The position numbers were made by a program, and so were the translations under genes. This document shows positions 27,757 through 35,949 of a DNA stretch of 64,000 nucleotides, piece after piece (position 1 is the stretch's first letter; each line of letters opens with the position of its first letter). The notes beneath the pieces are model-generated. The model made no database searches, was not told the DNA's origin, and saw only the letters and a program-made list of their open reading frames with translations. Source of the DNA: Psychrobacter sp. GP33 (lineage in GTDB: Bacteria > Pseudomonadota > Gammaproteobacteria > Pseudomonadales > Moraxellaceae); the NCBI RefSeq assembly GCF_014119005.1, contig NZ_JACGYX010000004.1, positions 1 through 64,000 on the forward strand. Direction: 5' to 3'.

Positions 27757-29052
27757 CTATAAAAATATGATTTTTGATAATAGCACTAACGTCAATATCC
27801 ATACCGGAATGCTTACTTCCTCATATCTGCCCGTTAGTAACTTAACCGCAGTAAAAGTGATAAACCCTAATGCAATACCATCGGCAACTGAATAGGTTAA
27901 TGGGGTAAATAATAACACCACTACAACCGGTCCAGCTTCCGTCAAATCACCCCATTCGATATCTTTTAATGTCGCCATCATTAACACGGCGACATAAAAA
28001 ATAGCGCCCGCCGTTGCATAAGCAGGAATCATACCTGCCAGCGGTGCAAAGAAGGTACTGAGTAAAAACATCACTCCAACCGTGACTGCCATCAAGCCGG
28101 TGCGCCCGCCCGTGGCAATACCTGACACACTTTCAATATAACTGGTTGTTGATGAAGTACCAAGTAAGGTACCAGCTACTGTTGCCGTTGAATCGGCAAG
28201 TAACGCCTTACCCATGTTAGGAATCTTACCATCTTTACCAATAAGACCTGCTTGACTGGTGGTAGCAATCAACGTACCTGCCGTATCAAATAAATCGACG
28301 AATAAAAAGGCAAAAATGACACTGATCATTCCTACATCAAAGGCACCGGCAATATCTAGCTGCATGAACGTCGGCGCAATTGACGGCGGCGCTGACATGA
28401 TGCCAGTAAACTGCGTATGACCGGTTAATAAACTGACTAACGCCACCAATAAAATACCAATGGTCACAGCACCCGGTACTTTTCGATAAGACAAAGCTAA
28501 AATAACAATAAAGCCTAATGCTGCCATTGCGGGTGAAAACGTCGTCATGTCGCCAAGACCGACCAATGTGGCGTCATTATTCACAATCACGCCTGAGCTT
28601 TGTAACGAGATAAAAGCTAAAAAAGCACCAATACCAGCAACGACGCCCTGTTTTAAACACATGGGAATGGCATTAATAATTACTTCGCGAATTTTAAATA
28701 AGCTTAGTAAGACAAAAATACACCCAGACAAAAAAACCGCGCCAAGTGCAGTTTGCCACGCGTAGCCCATGCCCAGCACCACGCCATAGGTAAAGAAGGC
28801 GTTGAGCCCCATACCCGGTGCCAGCGCGACTGGCAGGCGAGCATAAATCCCCATAATAAAGCAGCCGATTGCCGCAGCAAGACAAGTCGCCACGAAGACA
28901 GCGCCTTTATCCATTCCTGCTTCTGCCAAGACATTAGGGTTCACAAAGATGATATAAGCCATCGTTAAAAACGTGGTTAATCCGGCTAAAACTTCTGTTT
29001 TGACCGTGGTATTTTCACCGTTTATCCCAAAATAGCGTTCAATTGCGTTCAT
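27757..29052 (-). CDS. NCS2-family (AzgA-type) purine permease
   Basis: This inner-membrane proton symporter would import adenine, guanine or hypoxanthine. From the ATG at 29052 (MNAIERYFGI) the product is 431 residues with a dozen or more hydrophobic helices. The N-terminus FGINGENTTVKTEVLAGLTT and the loop APGMGLNAFF are diagnostic of the AzgA/PbuG branch. A longer frame from 29103 lacks a ribosome binding site and adds 17 non-family residues. The xdh-guaD purine genes lie on the same strand but are separated by putA. No purine riboswitch is visible upstream. Confidence 0.92.
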   Translation of the reverse strand: MNAIERYFGINGENTTVKTEVLAGLTTFLTMAYIIFVNPNVLAEAGMDKGAVFVATCLAAAIGCFIMGIYARLPVALAPGMGLNAFFTYGVVLGMGYAWQTALGAVFLSGCIFVLLSLFKIREVIINAIPMCLKQGVVAGIGAFLAFISLQSSGVIVNNDATLVGLGDMTTFSPAMAALGFIVILALSYRKVPGAVTIGILLVALVSLLTGHTQFTGIMSAPPSIAPTFMQLDIAGAFDVGMISVIFAFLFVDLFDTAGTLIATTSQAGLIGKDGKIPNMGKALLADSTATVAGTLLGTSSTTSYIESVSGIATGGRTGLMAVTVGVMFLLSTFFAPLAGMIPAYATAGAIFYVAVLMMATLKDIEWGDLTEAGPVVVVLLFTPLTYSVADGIALGFITFTAVKLLTGRYEEVSIPVWILTLVLLSKIIFL

Positions 29053-29522
29053 GAGCGTCGCTTCCAACTGGAGAGTGAAAAAGTTACAATTAGTAAAAAC
29101 CAAGAAAATAACGTCAAAAAATGGATATTCTCATTAGAAAGCTATAGTAACAAAGGTTAACATTTTAGAGAATATTACCTACAAATTCAATAAATACCCC
29201 CACTCTTAAATTAAGACAAAATCATTCCCATAATTTTATTAAACAATAGTTTACTAATATTTGAAAGTATTTAATCGTTAATAAAAGCGCAAGAGTTGAG
29301 TATTAACCATATTAATAAATGACCTTTGATGCTTTTAGCAGTACACTAGCAGATTATTGGCAGCATACGCTTGCCATTCTGAATTATCCTAATACTATGG
29401 CATACTTTTGTACGCTTTATTTTACCCCTTATATAAGCTTCGTTATTAGAAGTTTTCACTAATTTAAGAATAAGATACATCCGCTTAAATTGGTTATTGT
29501 TCATCGTCAGTGAGTCTGTTAT
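29053..29522. other. Divergent intergenic region, permease / tolQ
   Basis: This 470-bp A+T-rich region separates the minus-strand permease from plus-strand tolQ. It carries a promoter-like pair for tolQ at 29408-29435. I found no small gene, tRNA or purine riboswitch in it. Confidence 0.5.
29408..29435 (+). promoter_or_regulatory. Candidate promoter of tolQ
   Basis: TTGTAC (29408-29413) and TATATA (29430-29435) are separated by 16 bp, about 87 bp upstream of the tolQ ATG. Confidence 0.4.
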
Positions 29523-30254
29523 ATGCCCGAATCTTTAAATATTATTGACCTTATTACCCAAGCAAGCCTACTGGTAAAAATTGTGATGGGGTTATTGTTG
29601 CTCGCATCTTTGGTCAGCTGGGTAATTATTTTTCGCCTAAGCGCGCGTTTGGGAACCGCTAAAAACTTTGATGAGCAGTTTGAGACATGGTTTTGGTCAG
29701 GCGAAGATTTAGCCAAGCTTTATCAAGGTATTCAAGGCTCACCTGACCGCCAAGGGCTTGAGCAGATTTTTTATGTCGGCTTTTCTGAATATTTAAGAAT
29801 GCACAAAAAACGCCAGCCAAAAGACGATATCATTGATGGCGTTGAGCGCAAACTACGCGTAGGACTTGGGCGTCAACAGCAGCAGCTCGAATCTGGTATT
29901 GCTACCCTTGCCAGCATTGGCTCTGTCGCCCCGTATGTCGGACTATTCGGTACGGTCTGGGGCATCATGAATGCCTTTTTAGGACTGTCACAAAACGAGC
30001 AAGCATCGATTGCTACCGTTGCCCCAGGTATTGCTGAAGCGCTTATTGCCACGGCGATGGGTCTGTTTGCAGCTATCCCTGCAGTATTGGCATACAACCA
30101 TTTTACTTCTAAATCAAGTCGACTGTATGATTCACGCGCCCTGTTTTGTGATGAAATGACTGGTATGTTGCAGCGTGAAACCAGTACTGAGCATCCTACG
30201 GTTGTGACCGCCACTACTCAAGTTGCCAAAGCTAGTCAGGTTGCAGGACGATAA
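29523..30254 (+). CDS. tolQ: Tol-Pal system inner-membrane protein TolQ
   Basis: TolQ is the proton-channel subunit of the motor that energises outer-membrane constriction at division. The 243-residue product has three membrane helices: one near residues 15-35 and two near 135-200. The conserved GSVAPYVGLFGTVWGIM stretch marks the MotA/TolQ/ExbB family. The ATG start fits the family. No ybgC thioesterase gene precedes it, unlike in many Gammaproteobacteria. tolR follows after 4 bp. Confidence 0.95.
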   Translation: MPESLNIIDLITQASLLVKIVMGLLLLASLVSWVIIFRLSARLGTAKNFDEQFETWFWSGEDLAKLYQGIQGSPDRQGLEQIFYVGFSEYLRMHKKRQPKDDIIDGVERKLRVGLGRQQQQLESGIATLASIGSVAPYVGLFGTVWGIMNAFLGLSQNEQASIATVAPGIAEALIATAMGLFAAIPAVLAYNHFTSKSSRLYDSRALFCDEMTGMLQRETSTEHPTVVTATTQVAKASQVAGR

Positions 30255-30258
30255 TGCT

Positions 30259-30717
30259 ATGAAACCAAGTCCGTATGCCCGTAAAAAAGTAGCGCTCAAT
30301 TCTGATATGAATGTGGTGCCCTACATTGATGTAATGTTGGTGTTGTTGGTTATTTTTATGGTCACAACGCCAATGCTAACTACAGGCGTTGATGTTGATT
30401 TGCCTAAAGAGCAAACCAAAACTATTACCCAAAGTCAGCTGCCCGTGATTGTATCCTTAACAGGCAGTGGCGAGATATTTATCAGTTATGAAAATAATAT
30501 TGATGTACCTATCAGTGAACCTGAGCTAATTGATACCTTGTCAAACTTGCAAGCCAAAGGCAAGGCGGACGCATTACAGCCCTTACAAGTGATGATTAAT
30601 GCTGACCAAAATAATCAATATGGCGCGATTATGGGACTGATGGCAAACTTACAACAGGCAGGCATTCAAAAGGTCGGTTTATTGACTGGTGCGCCTTTAC
30701 CAACGCCCAAACTATAA
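30259..30717 (+). CDS. tolR: Tol-Pal system protein TolR
   Basis: TolR is the single-span partner of TolQ. From the ATG at 30259 (MKPSPYARKK) the product is 152 residues. The membrane helix begins with NVVPYIDVMLVLLVIFMV near residue 20 and contains the proton-responsive Asp of the ExbD/TolR family. The periplasmic domain follows. A longer frame from 30223 overlaps tolQ and has no family-like N-terminus. An AGGA lies upstream of the ATG. Confidence 0.94.
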   Translation: MKPSPYARKKVALNSDMNVVPYIDVMLVLLVIFMVTTPMLTTGVDVDLPKEQTKTITQSQLPVIVSLTGSGEIFISYENNIDVPISEPELIDTLSNLQAKGKADALQPLQVMINADQNNQYGAIMGLMANLQQAGIQKVGLLTGAPLPTPKL

Positions 30718-30831
30718 TATGTCTATATTTTATAGCTGCTATTTTGTAATGTGCCTATGTTTTAATCTACTTATATTTTAATAGACATTATTGCAACTAG
30801 TAACTGATGATTAAAACTTACGATCTTAAGT

Positions 30832-30837
30832 TATAAT
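30832..30837 (+). promoter_or_regulatory. Candidate -10 box upstream of tolA
   Basis: A perfect TATAAT lies in the 173-bp tolR-tolA gap, about 54 bp before the tolA start. The -35 region is poor, so a separate tolA-tolB promoter is possible but unproven. Confidence 0.35.
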
Positions 30838-30890
30838 GAAACAGATTTGCTTAATTTATCATTCGATAAATCACGACCAAGAGTATTTAA

Positions 30891-31934
30891 GTGTCCAAGA
30901 ATATTAAAATAATGAATCTTGCTCCTGTCGTCTACGTGCCTACCGAACCTGAAGGTAACGGTATTACGCTACCTACGCTGCTCAGTGTATTGGCACATGG
31001 TATCGTGCTTGGGATATTGATTTATACCTATCAGCATATGGACGTCGATACCGTAGGTAGTCTTGAGACCACAATGGTATCTCCAGAACAGCTGGCGGAG
31101 ATGCAAGGGCAAATCCTTGCCAATCGCGCGGCAGCGTCTGATGGTACGCAAAATGATAGCAATGCCAGTGGCGCAGTTAGCAATGAGCCATTTAATAGCA
31201 ATAATGCCAATAATGCTGGCGCAAATAGTGCGCAGTCCACTTCACAGCGCGTGCCTGTATTTATGCAATCCGACAACCCTGCCGATGGCTATAGCGAAGC
31301 ACCCATACTCATGAGTCAAGAGCAGCATGAGCGCCTATCTGAGCAGTCGCAATCGTATGAAAGTGAGCTTGCTGAATGGGCAGCGCAGCAAGAAGAGTTA
31401 ACGCTTGAACGACTGGAACGCATTGAAGAAAATAAAAAAAGCGATAATAATGAAGGAAGTGCGCGCTTAAAAGAATTGCGTGACAAAAAAAACAACCCAC
31501 CAAAGATTGAAAAGCCTACCAGCTCACAGCGTAATATAGAAATCAACTCCGGAAGCTCAGGTGGCGGCGGTAAAAATTATAGCTTATCAGACGGTCAGTC
31601 TACACTATCTGGGGATGCGTCAACGTCTAGTACCTCTAAAGGCAGTAGCCGCTCCGCCTCCAGTGGCAGTCGCGGCGCAAGTAATAGCGAGATTATTAAT
31701 TTAATCAAACGAAACTATAATCCACCGACCGCTGCTCAAGGCTCAACCCAGCGCGCAACCTTAACCATTACCGTCAATAGCAGTGGCGATGTGGTCAATG
31801 TCTCTGCATCAGGTTCAGATAGCGCCGTGAATGACGCCGCAAAACAGGCAGTGATGAGCACGCGCAATTTACCAATTGATACTGACGATCCTAAATATCC
31901 AACCTTTACCATACAGTTTAAAGGCAGCAATTAA
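30891..31934 (+). CDS. tolA: Tol-Pal system protein TolA (C-terminal TonB-like domain)
   Basis: TolA spans the periplasm and links the TolQR motor to the outer membrane. The product is 347 residues from a GTG start at 30891; the ATG at 30912 is an alternative. A single membrane helix lies near residues 28-47. The middle section is rich in Gln, Glu, Asn and Ser, with a charged helical part near 150-205 and a Gly/Ser-rich linker near 225-265. The last 90 residues form a TonB/TolA-type domain with ATLTITVNSSGDVVNVSASG. The central helical domain is shorter than in E. coli. Position between tolR and tolB supports the call. Confidence 0.88.
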   Translation: MSKNIKIMNLAPVVYVPTEPEGNGITLPTLLSVLAHGIVLGILIYTYQHMDVDTVGSLETTMVSPEQLAEMQGQILANRAAASDGTQNDSNASGAVSNEPFNSNNANNAGANSAQSTSQRVPVFMQSDNPADGYSEAPILMSQEQHERLSEQSQSYESELAEWAAQQEELTLERLERIEENKKSDNNEGSARLKELRDKKNNPPKIEKPTSSQRNIEINSGSSGGGGKNYSLSDGQSTLSGDASTSSTSKGSSRSASSGSRGASNSEIINLIKRNYNPPTAAQGSTQRATLTITVNSSGDVVNVSASGSDSAVNDAAKQAVMSTRNLPIDTDDPKYPTFTIQFKGSN

Positions 31935-32090
31935 GCCGTTGCGCAAATGAGATATACTAGCAATTTTTATATTAAGTGAGTTGTCTCGTTTATAAGACTC
32001 ACTTATCGCTAGTCAGTCCTGCATGTGATAAAAAATGGTCTATAAAACTGCTCTATAAAAATAATTATCCCCCGATTTCAGGAGTTCTAT

Positions 32091-33389
32091 TTGGTCATGC
32101 GCACCCATAAAAAACTATTAATAACCCTACTTGCCAGCGCCTCGGGATTCCTCGTTGCGCCTAATTTATTTGCCGCGCCCGTGGTATTAGAATTGGATTA
32201 TGAGATTCCAGTCCAGCAAACCCAAGTGGCTTTTGTACCTTTTGCTGGAGATTCTGTTTTATCACCCATTATTTTTAACGACTTAAGCCGAACTGAGCTT
32301 AGTGTCACCAATAAAAACCTACCCCAGCAGCCACGCAGCAGTAGTGAGCTTGCAGGAACATTGCCTGTCTGGCAACAATTAGGTATTCCTTATTTGGTCG
32401 TTGGCAGCACACGAACCGATCGCGGCAAGATTATCACCGATTATGAAGTCATTGACGTCAAGACAGGACGCGTGATTGAAGGCAAACAAAGCCTATCTGC
32501 TAATAAAGATGCCTCAAGCATGCGTTATGCCGGGCACGTTATTGCGGATAAAGTGTACGAACTTATCACTGGCATTCCAGGTGACTTCTCCGGTCGTATC
32601 GCTTATATTGAAGAAAGCGGACGCGGTAAAGACAAAGTATCACGCCTAAAAGTCATGGATGCGGACGGTGAAAACGCAACCACCATTACCGAAGTAAAAG
32701 GCTCAATTTTCTCACCATCGTGGTCGCCAGATGCCTCGCGCATTGCCTACGCGGTGCAACGCGACAAATCTTATCCACTCATTTATGTACAAAACGTCAG
32801 CGGCGGTGCGGCAACTGTCATCACACCATTTAAAGGCAGCAACTTAAGTCCTTCATTTTCCCCTGATGGCAGTAAAATCCTGTTCTCTAGTAGTTTTGAA
32901 GGTAGCTCACACATTTACGAAACCAGCGCCAGCGGCGGTACGCCAAGACGCTTAACCAGTTGGCCGAGCAGTGAAGTGCAGCCAAGCTACGCACCAGATG
33001 GTAAGTCCTTTGTTTTTGTCTCCGATAAAGCAGGCTTTAATAAGCCGCAAATCTATCGCTATGAGTTTGGTTCAAGACGTATCACCAAAGTATCTGGCGG
33101 CGGTTATGCAACCAGCCCGCAATTTAGTAGCGATGGTAAACAAATTGCTTTTTTAAGTGGACGTTCCGCTGCTATCATGAACAGTAGTGGTGGCGTGACG
33201 GCAAACCTTGGCAGCACGGGCATTGATGAAGCACCTAGCTTTTCGCCTAATGGTAAACGCGTGGTCTATGCCTCAACTCAAGGTGGTAAAGGCGTGTTAA
33301 CCATTAAATCTTTGAATGGCGGACAATCTTTTGGCAAGTCTGGTCAAGGGATTATCCGCTCACCCGTCTGGTCAGCAAGTCCTAAATAA
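32091..33389 (+). CDS. tolB: Tol-Pal system periplasmic protein TolB
   Basis: TolB is the periplasmic beta-propeller that interacts with Pal and TolA. The 432-residue product has a signal peptide ending near ...NLFAAP, an N-terminal domain and repeated propeller motifs such as SPSWSPDASRIAYA, SPSFSPDGSKILFS and APSFSPNGKRVVYA. The TTG at 32091 stands 6 nt after GGAG (32081-32084), while the in-frame ATG at 32097 is 12 nt away, so TTG is the better start. It is the last gene of the cluster and is closed by a strong palindromic terminator; pal and cpoB do not follow. Confidence 0.94.
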   Translation: MVMRTHKKLLITLLASASGFLVAPNLFAAPVVLELDYEIPVQQTQVAFVPFAGDSVLSPIIFNDLSRTELSVTNKNLPQQPRSSSELAGTLPVWQQLGIPYLVVGSTRTDRGKIITDYEVIDVKTGRVIEGKQSLSANKDASSMRYAGHVIADKVYELITGIPGDFSGRIAYIEESGRGKDKVSRLKVMDADGENATTITEVKGSIFSPSWSPDASRIAYAVQRDKSYPLIYVQNVSGGAATVITPFKGSNLSPSFSPDGSKILFSSSFEGSSHIYETSASGGTPRRLTSWPSSEVQPSYAPDGKSFVFVSDKAGFNKPQIYRYEFGSRRITKVSGGGYATSPQFSSDGKQIAFLSGRSAAIMNSSGGVTANLGSTGIDEAPSFSPNGKRVVYASTQGGKGVLTIKSLNGGQSFGKSGQGIIRSPVWSASPK

Positions 33390-33417
33390 TATTATATAAT
33401 TAACAAATATGAAGTAC

Positions 33418-33453
33418 AAAAAAGCGCTTAATAATATTATTAAGCGCTTTTTT
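33418..33453 (+). terminator. Terminator after tolB (perfect palindrome)
   Basis: aaagcgcttaataat is followed directly by its reverse complement (33421-33450), flanked by A and T runs. It can act in both directions and also faces the cytochrome c lipoprotein gene ending at 33561. Confidence 0.88.
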
Positions 33454-33560
33454 AATGCCTTACTGATAATTACTTACTAACAATTCAATAATGGGAATTT
33501 GACAACTTTATTGCAGTAATGACAATACAATCTTTTCTCATAAAACTACTCACTATGCAA

Positions 33561-34214
33561 TCACTGATCCCAAGGGTCAAGATCTGATGGCATCGCATGT
33601 CGAAGCTGTGCCACATCCTCAGCCGTTACTGGGTCTTTATAACCATTTAACTCAGTACGAATATATTGAGTGACTGCCGCCATCTGTTCATCATCCATCA
33701 TCCTATGGAACGACGGCATACCACGGAAGCCATTAATTAAAATATCGATGATATAGTATTTTGATTCCATTTTACTATTGTTCGCTAGGGGCGGATAATA
33801 TCCTGCACCGATTGCGCCCTCACCTTTATGCATATGACAGGCAGCACATGATTCATGGTACAGTTTTTTGCCATCGTTGGTGCTGTACGAGTTGTCATCG
33901 CCAAAGATAGTATGCCACTGTTTTAGCTCAGGGTCATCGGCTATCGTTGGCAGCGCTTTAACATCTAGAAGGTTACCACGTGGCTCAGCCAGCTCTTCAC
34001 GGCTCATATAGACACCGCCCCAAGCCCCATTATTACGACTGGATTGTACATTATAGCCATCGACAGTATCGGCCTGCTTGACGTTTGCTGTTTTACCCGC
34101 TGGCTCAGCAATAGTCGGTGCATCTTTATCCGCCGATGAGCAGCCGGACAGTAATACCATGGCTAGGCTGATACTAGTAATGGCTGTCAAGACTGGATAT
34201 TTATAATCTTTCAT
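33561..34214 (-). CDS. Mono-haem c-type cytochrome lipoprotein
   Basis: The product is 217 residues from the ATG at 34214, which follows AGAGGTG at good spacing. The frame upstream to 34358 overlaps the amine oxidase gene and has no start signal. A signal peptide ends in the lipobox LSGC with Cys25 as the lipid anchor. One haem-binding motif, CAACH, is at residues 123-127, and Met residues of the HRMMDDEQM stretch near 180 could supply the distal ligand. It is the last gene of a three-gene unit with the flavin amine oxidase and a tri-haem cytochrome. It probably carries electrons from the oxidase toward the membrane. Confidence 0.88.
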   Translation of the reverse strand: MKDYKYPVLTAITSISLAMVLLSGCSSADKDAPTIAEPAGKTANVKQADTVDGYNVQSSRNNGAWGGVYMSREELAEPRGNLLDVKALPTIADDPELKQWHTIFGDDNSYSTNDGKKLYHESCAACHMHKGEGAIGAGYYPPLANNSKMESKYYIIDILINGFRGMPSFHRMMDDEQMAAVTQYIRTELNGYKDPVTAEDVAQLRHAMPSDLDPWDQ

Positions 34215-34264
34215 AATCACCTCTTTATTTCTTAATCTGTGACAGCTTAATTTATGACAGATAG

Positions 34265-35863
34265 CTATACCGCAAGCTTCGCTCTTTGATGAAGCCGCTT
34301 TGCTGTATCCAACCCAGACAAAATCGCGCCTTCTTGCCAAGCAGGAATATATGAGCAATGCTCACCTGCCAGCACAATACGATTATCGATACTACAAAGC
34401 GTATCATAATACTGCGCGCGACTGGACTCACTCCAAATGCCATAGCAGCCCAATGTCCACGGGATACGGTGCCACACCACAGACGTACCTGCCTTAAACT
34501 CCTTCGTATATTGCGGATGAATATGCTTGCCATAAGCCAGTGCAGCATCGATACGTTGCTGGGGTGTTAGCGCATTGAACTTATAAGAGGTTGCACCATA
34601 ACCATAACCACCTAACAACACGCCCGGACCATCGCCAAACATATTGTCTGATGGATAAGAGATTTGCGTAATCGGCATATCAGTGTAAGTGACGCCACCA
34701 TAAATCCACTCGTCTTCTTCCCAAAAACGGCGCTTGAATTCTAATCCAACTTTAAATGAGGTTTCATAAGGTACAGCTGCCATCGCCTGTTTCATCGATT
34801 TTGAGACATTGACATCCAGCTGGGTCAATACCGTTAATGGAATAGTACAGATACACCAATCAGCACGAGCTATTTTTGCAACACTACCACCGTTATTGGT
34901 ATCAACATAATGGACACTCACACCATTATCATCTTGGTTGATACGGGTGACTTTAGCATTTAGGGTAATCATTTCTTGGCATTCACGGGTGAAAGCATCA
35001 CCAATTTTACCCATACCGCCAACAGGCTGAAACATGGTCGGATGATGGCTATAAGTCGTGAAATTGGATAAGTCTGACCACATACCTGACTGTAATAAGG
35101 CATTTAACGGAATAGGTTTGGAAGATTTCGACTCCGGCATCAAGCCACCACCTGGATACACTTCGAACCCTCGATAAAATCCTGTGTCATGACTACGCTC
35201 ATAGCGGTAGTCTTTGTTCAGCACGCCCCAGCCTTTCAACCCCTCAAGAAGCATTTCTTTATCTTCAGTATTAACTGAACGGTCGAGACCACCGACATTC
35301 ACCGCTTTTGATAGCAGTTCTGAGACATGGCCTCTAACATCTGCCTGCACATCGCCCAACCGCTGCGGTACACCATTAAAATGATTGGCACGGTGTAAAT
35401 AAGCGCGCGAGTTTTCTTGAATAAACGGCTCCATTGCCACACCAAACTTCTTACAATAATGCAATACGCCATAGTGATGACTAGGTAACCGCCAAGGTCC
35501 GCCGTTCAGATAATTGCCTTTTTCAAAATCACAAGTAACCACTTCGCCACCAAGCTCTGTATAGCTCTCACCTGCATTGACCGTCCAGCTACGCCCACCA
35601 CCACGGTTTTGATATTCTAGCACTTTGACGCTATAACCCGCTTTACGTAGCTCGTAAGCGGCGGTAAGACCTGCAAGACCTGCGCCTAAAATAATAATAC
35701 TGGCACCAGGAGGCGCGCCTTTAAGGTCCATTCCTGCTTTAAAGCTTGACTCGGAGGCAAACCCTAAAGTGGTCATTGCTTGATACATGGCGGTTGCCCC
35801 TGCCGTCTTACCAATCATACTGAGTAATTGCCGGCGTGTTGGGGACTTAAGCGTGTCTGTCAT
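34265..35863 (-). CDS. Tat-exported flavin-dependent amine oxidase/dehydrogenase
   Basis: The 532-residue product begins with a twin-arginine signal (SPTRRQLLSMIGKT, RR at 10-11), so it should fold with FAD in the cytoplasm and then reach the periplasm. The FAD-binding motif IIILGAGLAGLTAAYEL is at about 56-72, followed by the GGGRSWT motif of the monoamine-oxidase/L-amino-acid-oxidase family. The C-terminal LAGEHCSYIPAWQEGAI completes the flavin site. It lies between two c-type cytochrome genes, 86 bp from the upstream one. It may therefore pass electrons to cytochrome c rather than O2. The substrate is not evident; a primary or polyamine is a guess. Confidence 0.88.
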   Translation of the reverse strand: MTDTLKSPTRRQLLSMIGKTAGATAMYQAMTTLGFASESSFKAGMDLKGAPPGASIIILGAGLAGLTAAYELRKAGYSVKVLEYQNRGGGRSWTVNAGESYTELGGEVVTCDFEKGNYLNGGPWRLPSHHYGVLHYCKKFGVAMEPFIQENSRAYLHRANHFNGVPQRLGDVQADVRGHVSELLSKAVNVGGLDRSVNTEDKEMLLEGLKGWGVLNKDYRYERSHDTGFYRGFEVYPGGGLMPESKSSKPIPLNALLQSGMWSDLSNFTTYSHHPTMFQPVGGMGKIGDAFTRECQEMITLNAKVTRINQDDNGVSVHYVDTNNGGSVAKIARADWCICTIPLTVLTQLDVNVSKSMKQAMAAVPYETSFKVGLEFKRRFWEEDEWIYGGVTYTDMPITQISYPSDNMFGDGPGVLLGGYGYGATSYKFNALTPQQRIDAALAYGKHIHPQYTKEFKAGTSVVWHRIPWTLGCYGIWSESSRAQYYDTLCSIDNRIVLAGEHCSYIPAWQEGAILSGLDTAKRLHQRAKLAV

Positions 35864-35949
35864 CGTCCTATCCTTTTAGATCTTGCAAGCAGATCATATC
35901 TAAACTGTCTTAATTATTATCAACTGATTATTAGTGAGTCGAAGCGCTA

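Noticed and set aside
29053..29200. Purine riboswitch ahead of the NCS2 permease
   Set aside because: The leader lacks the paired helices and conserved loops of the purine aptamer and is simply A+T-rich.
31031..31276. Antisense open frames inside tolA and other genes
   Set aside because: They mirror the low-complexity or biased codons of the sense gene and have no start signals.
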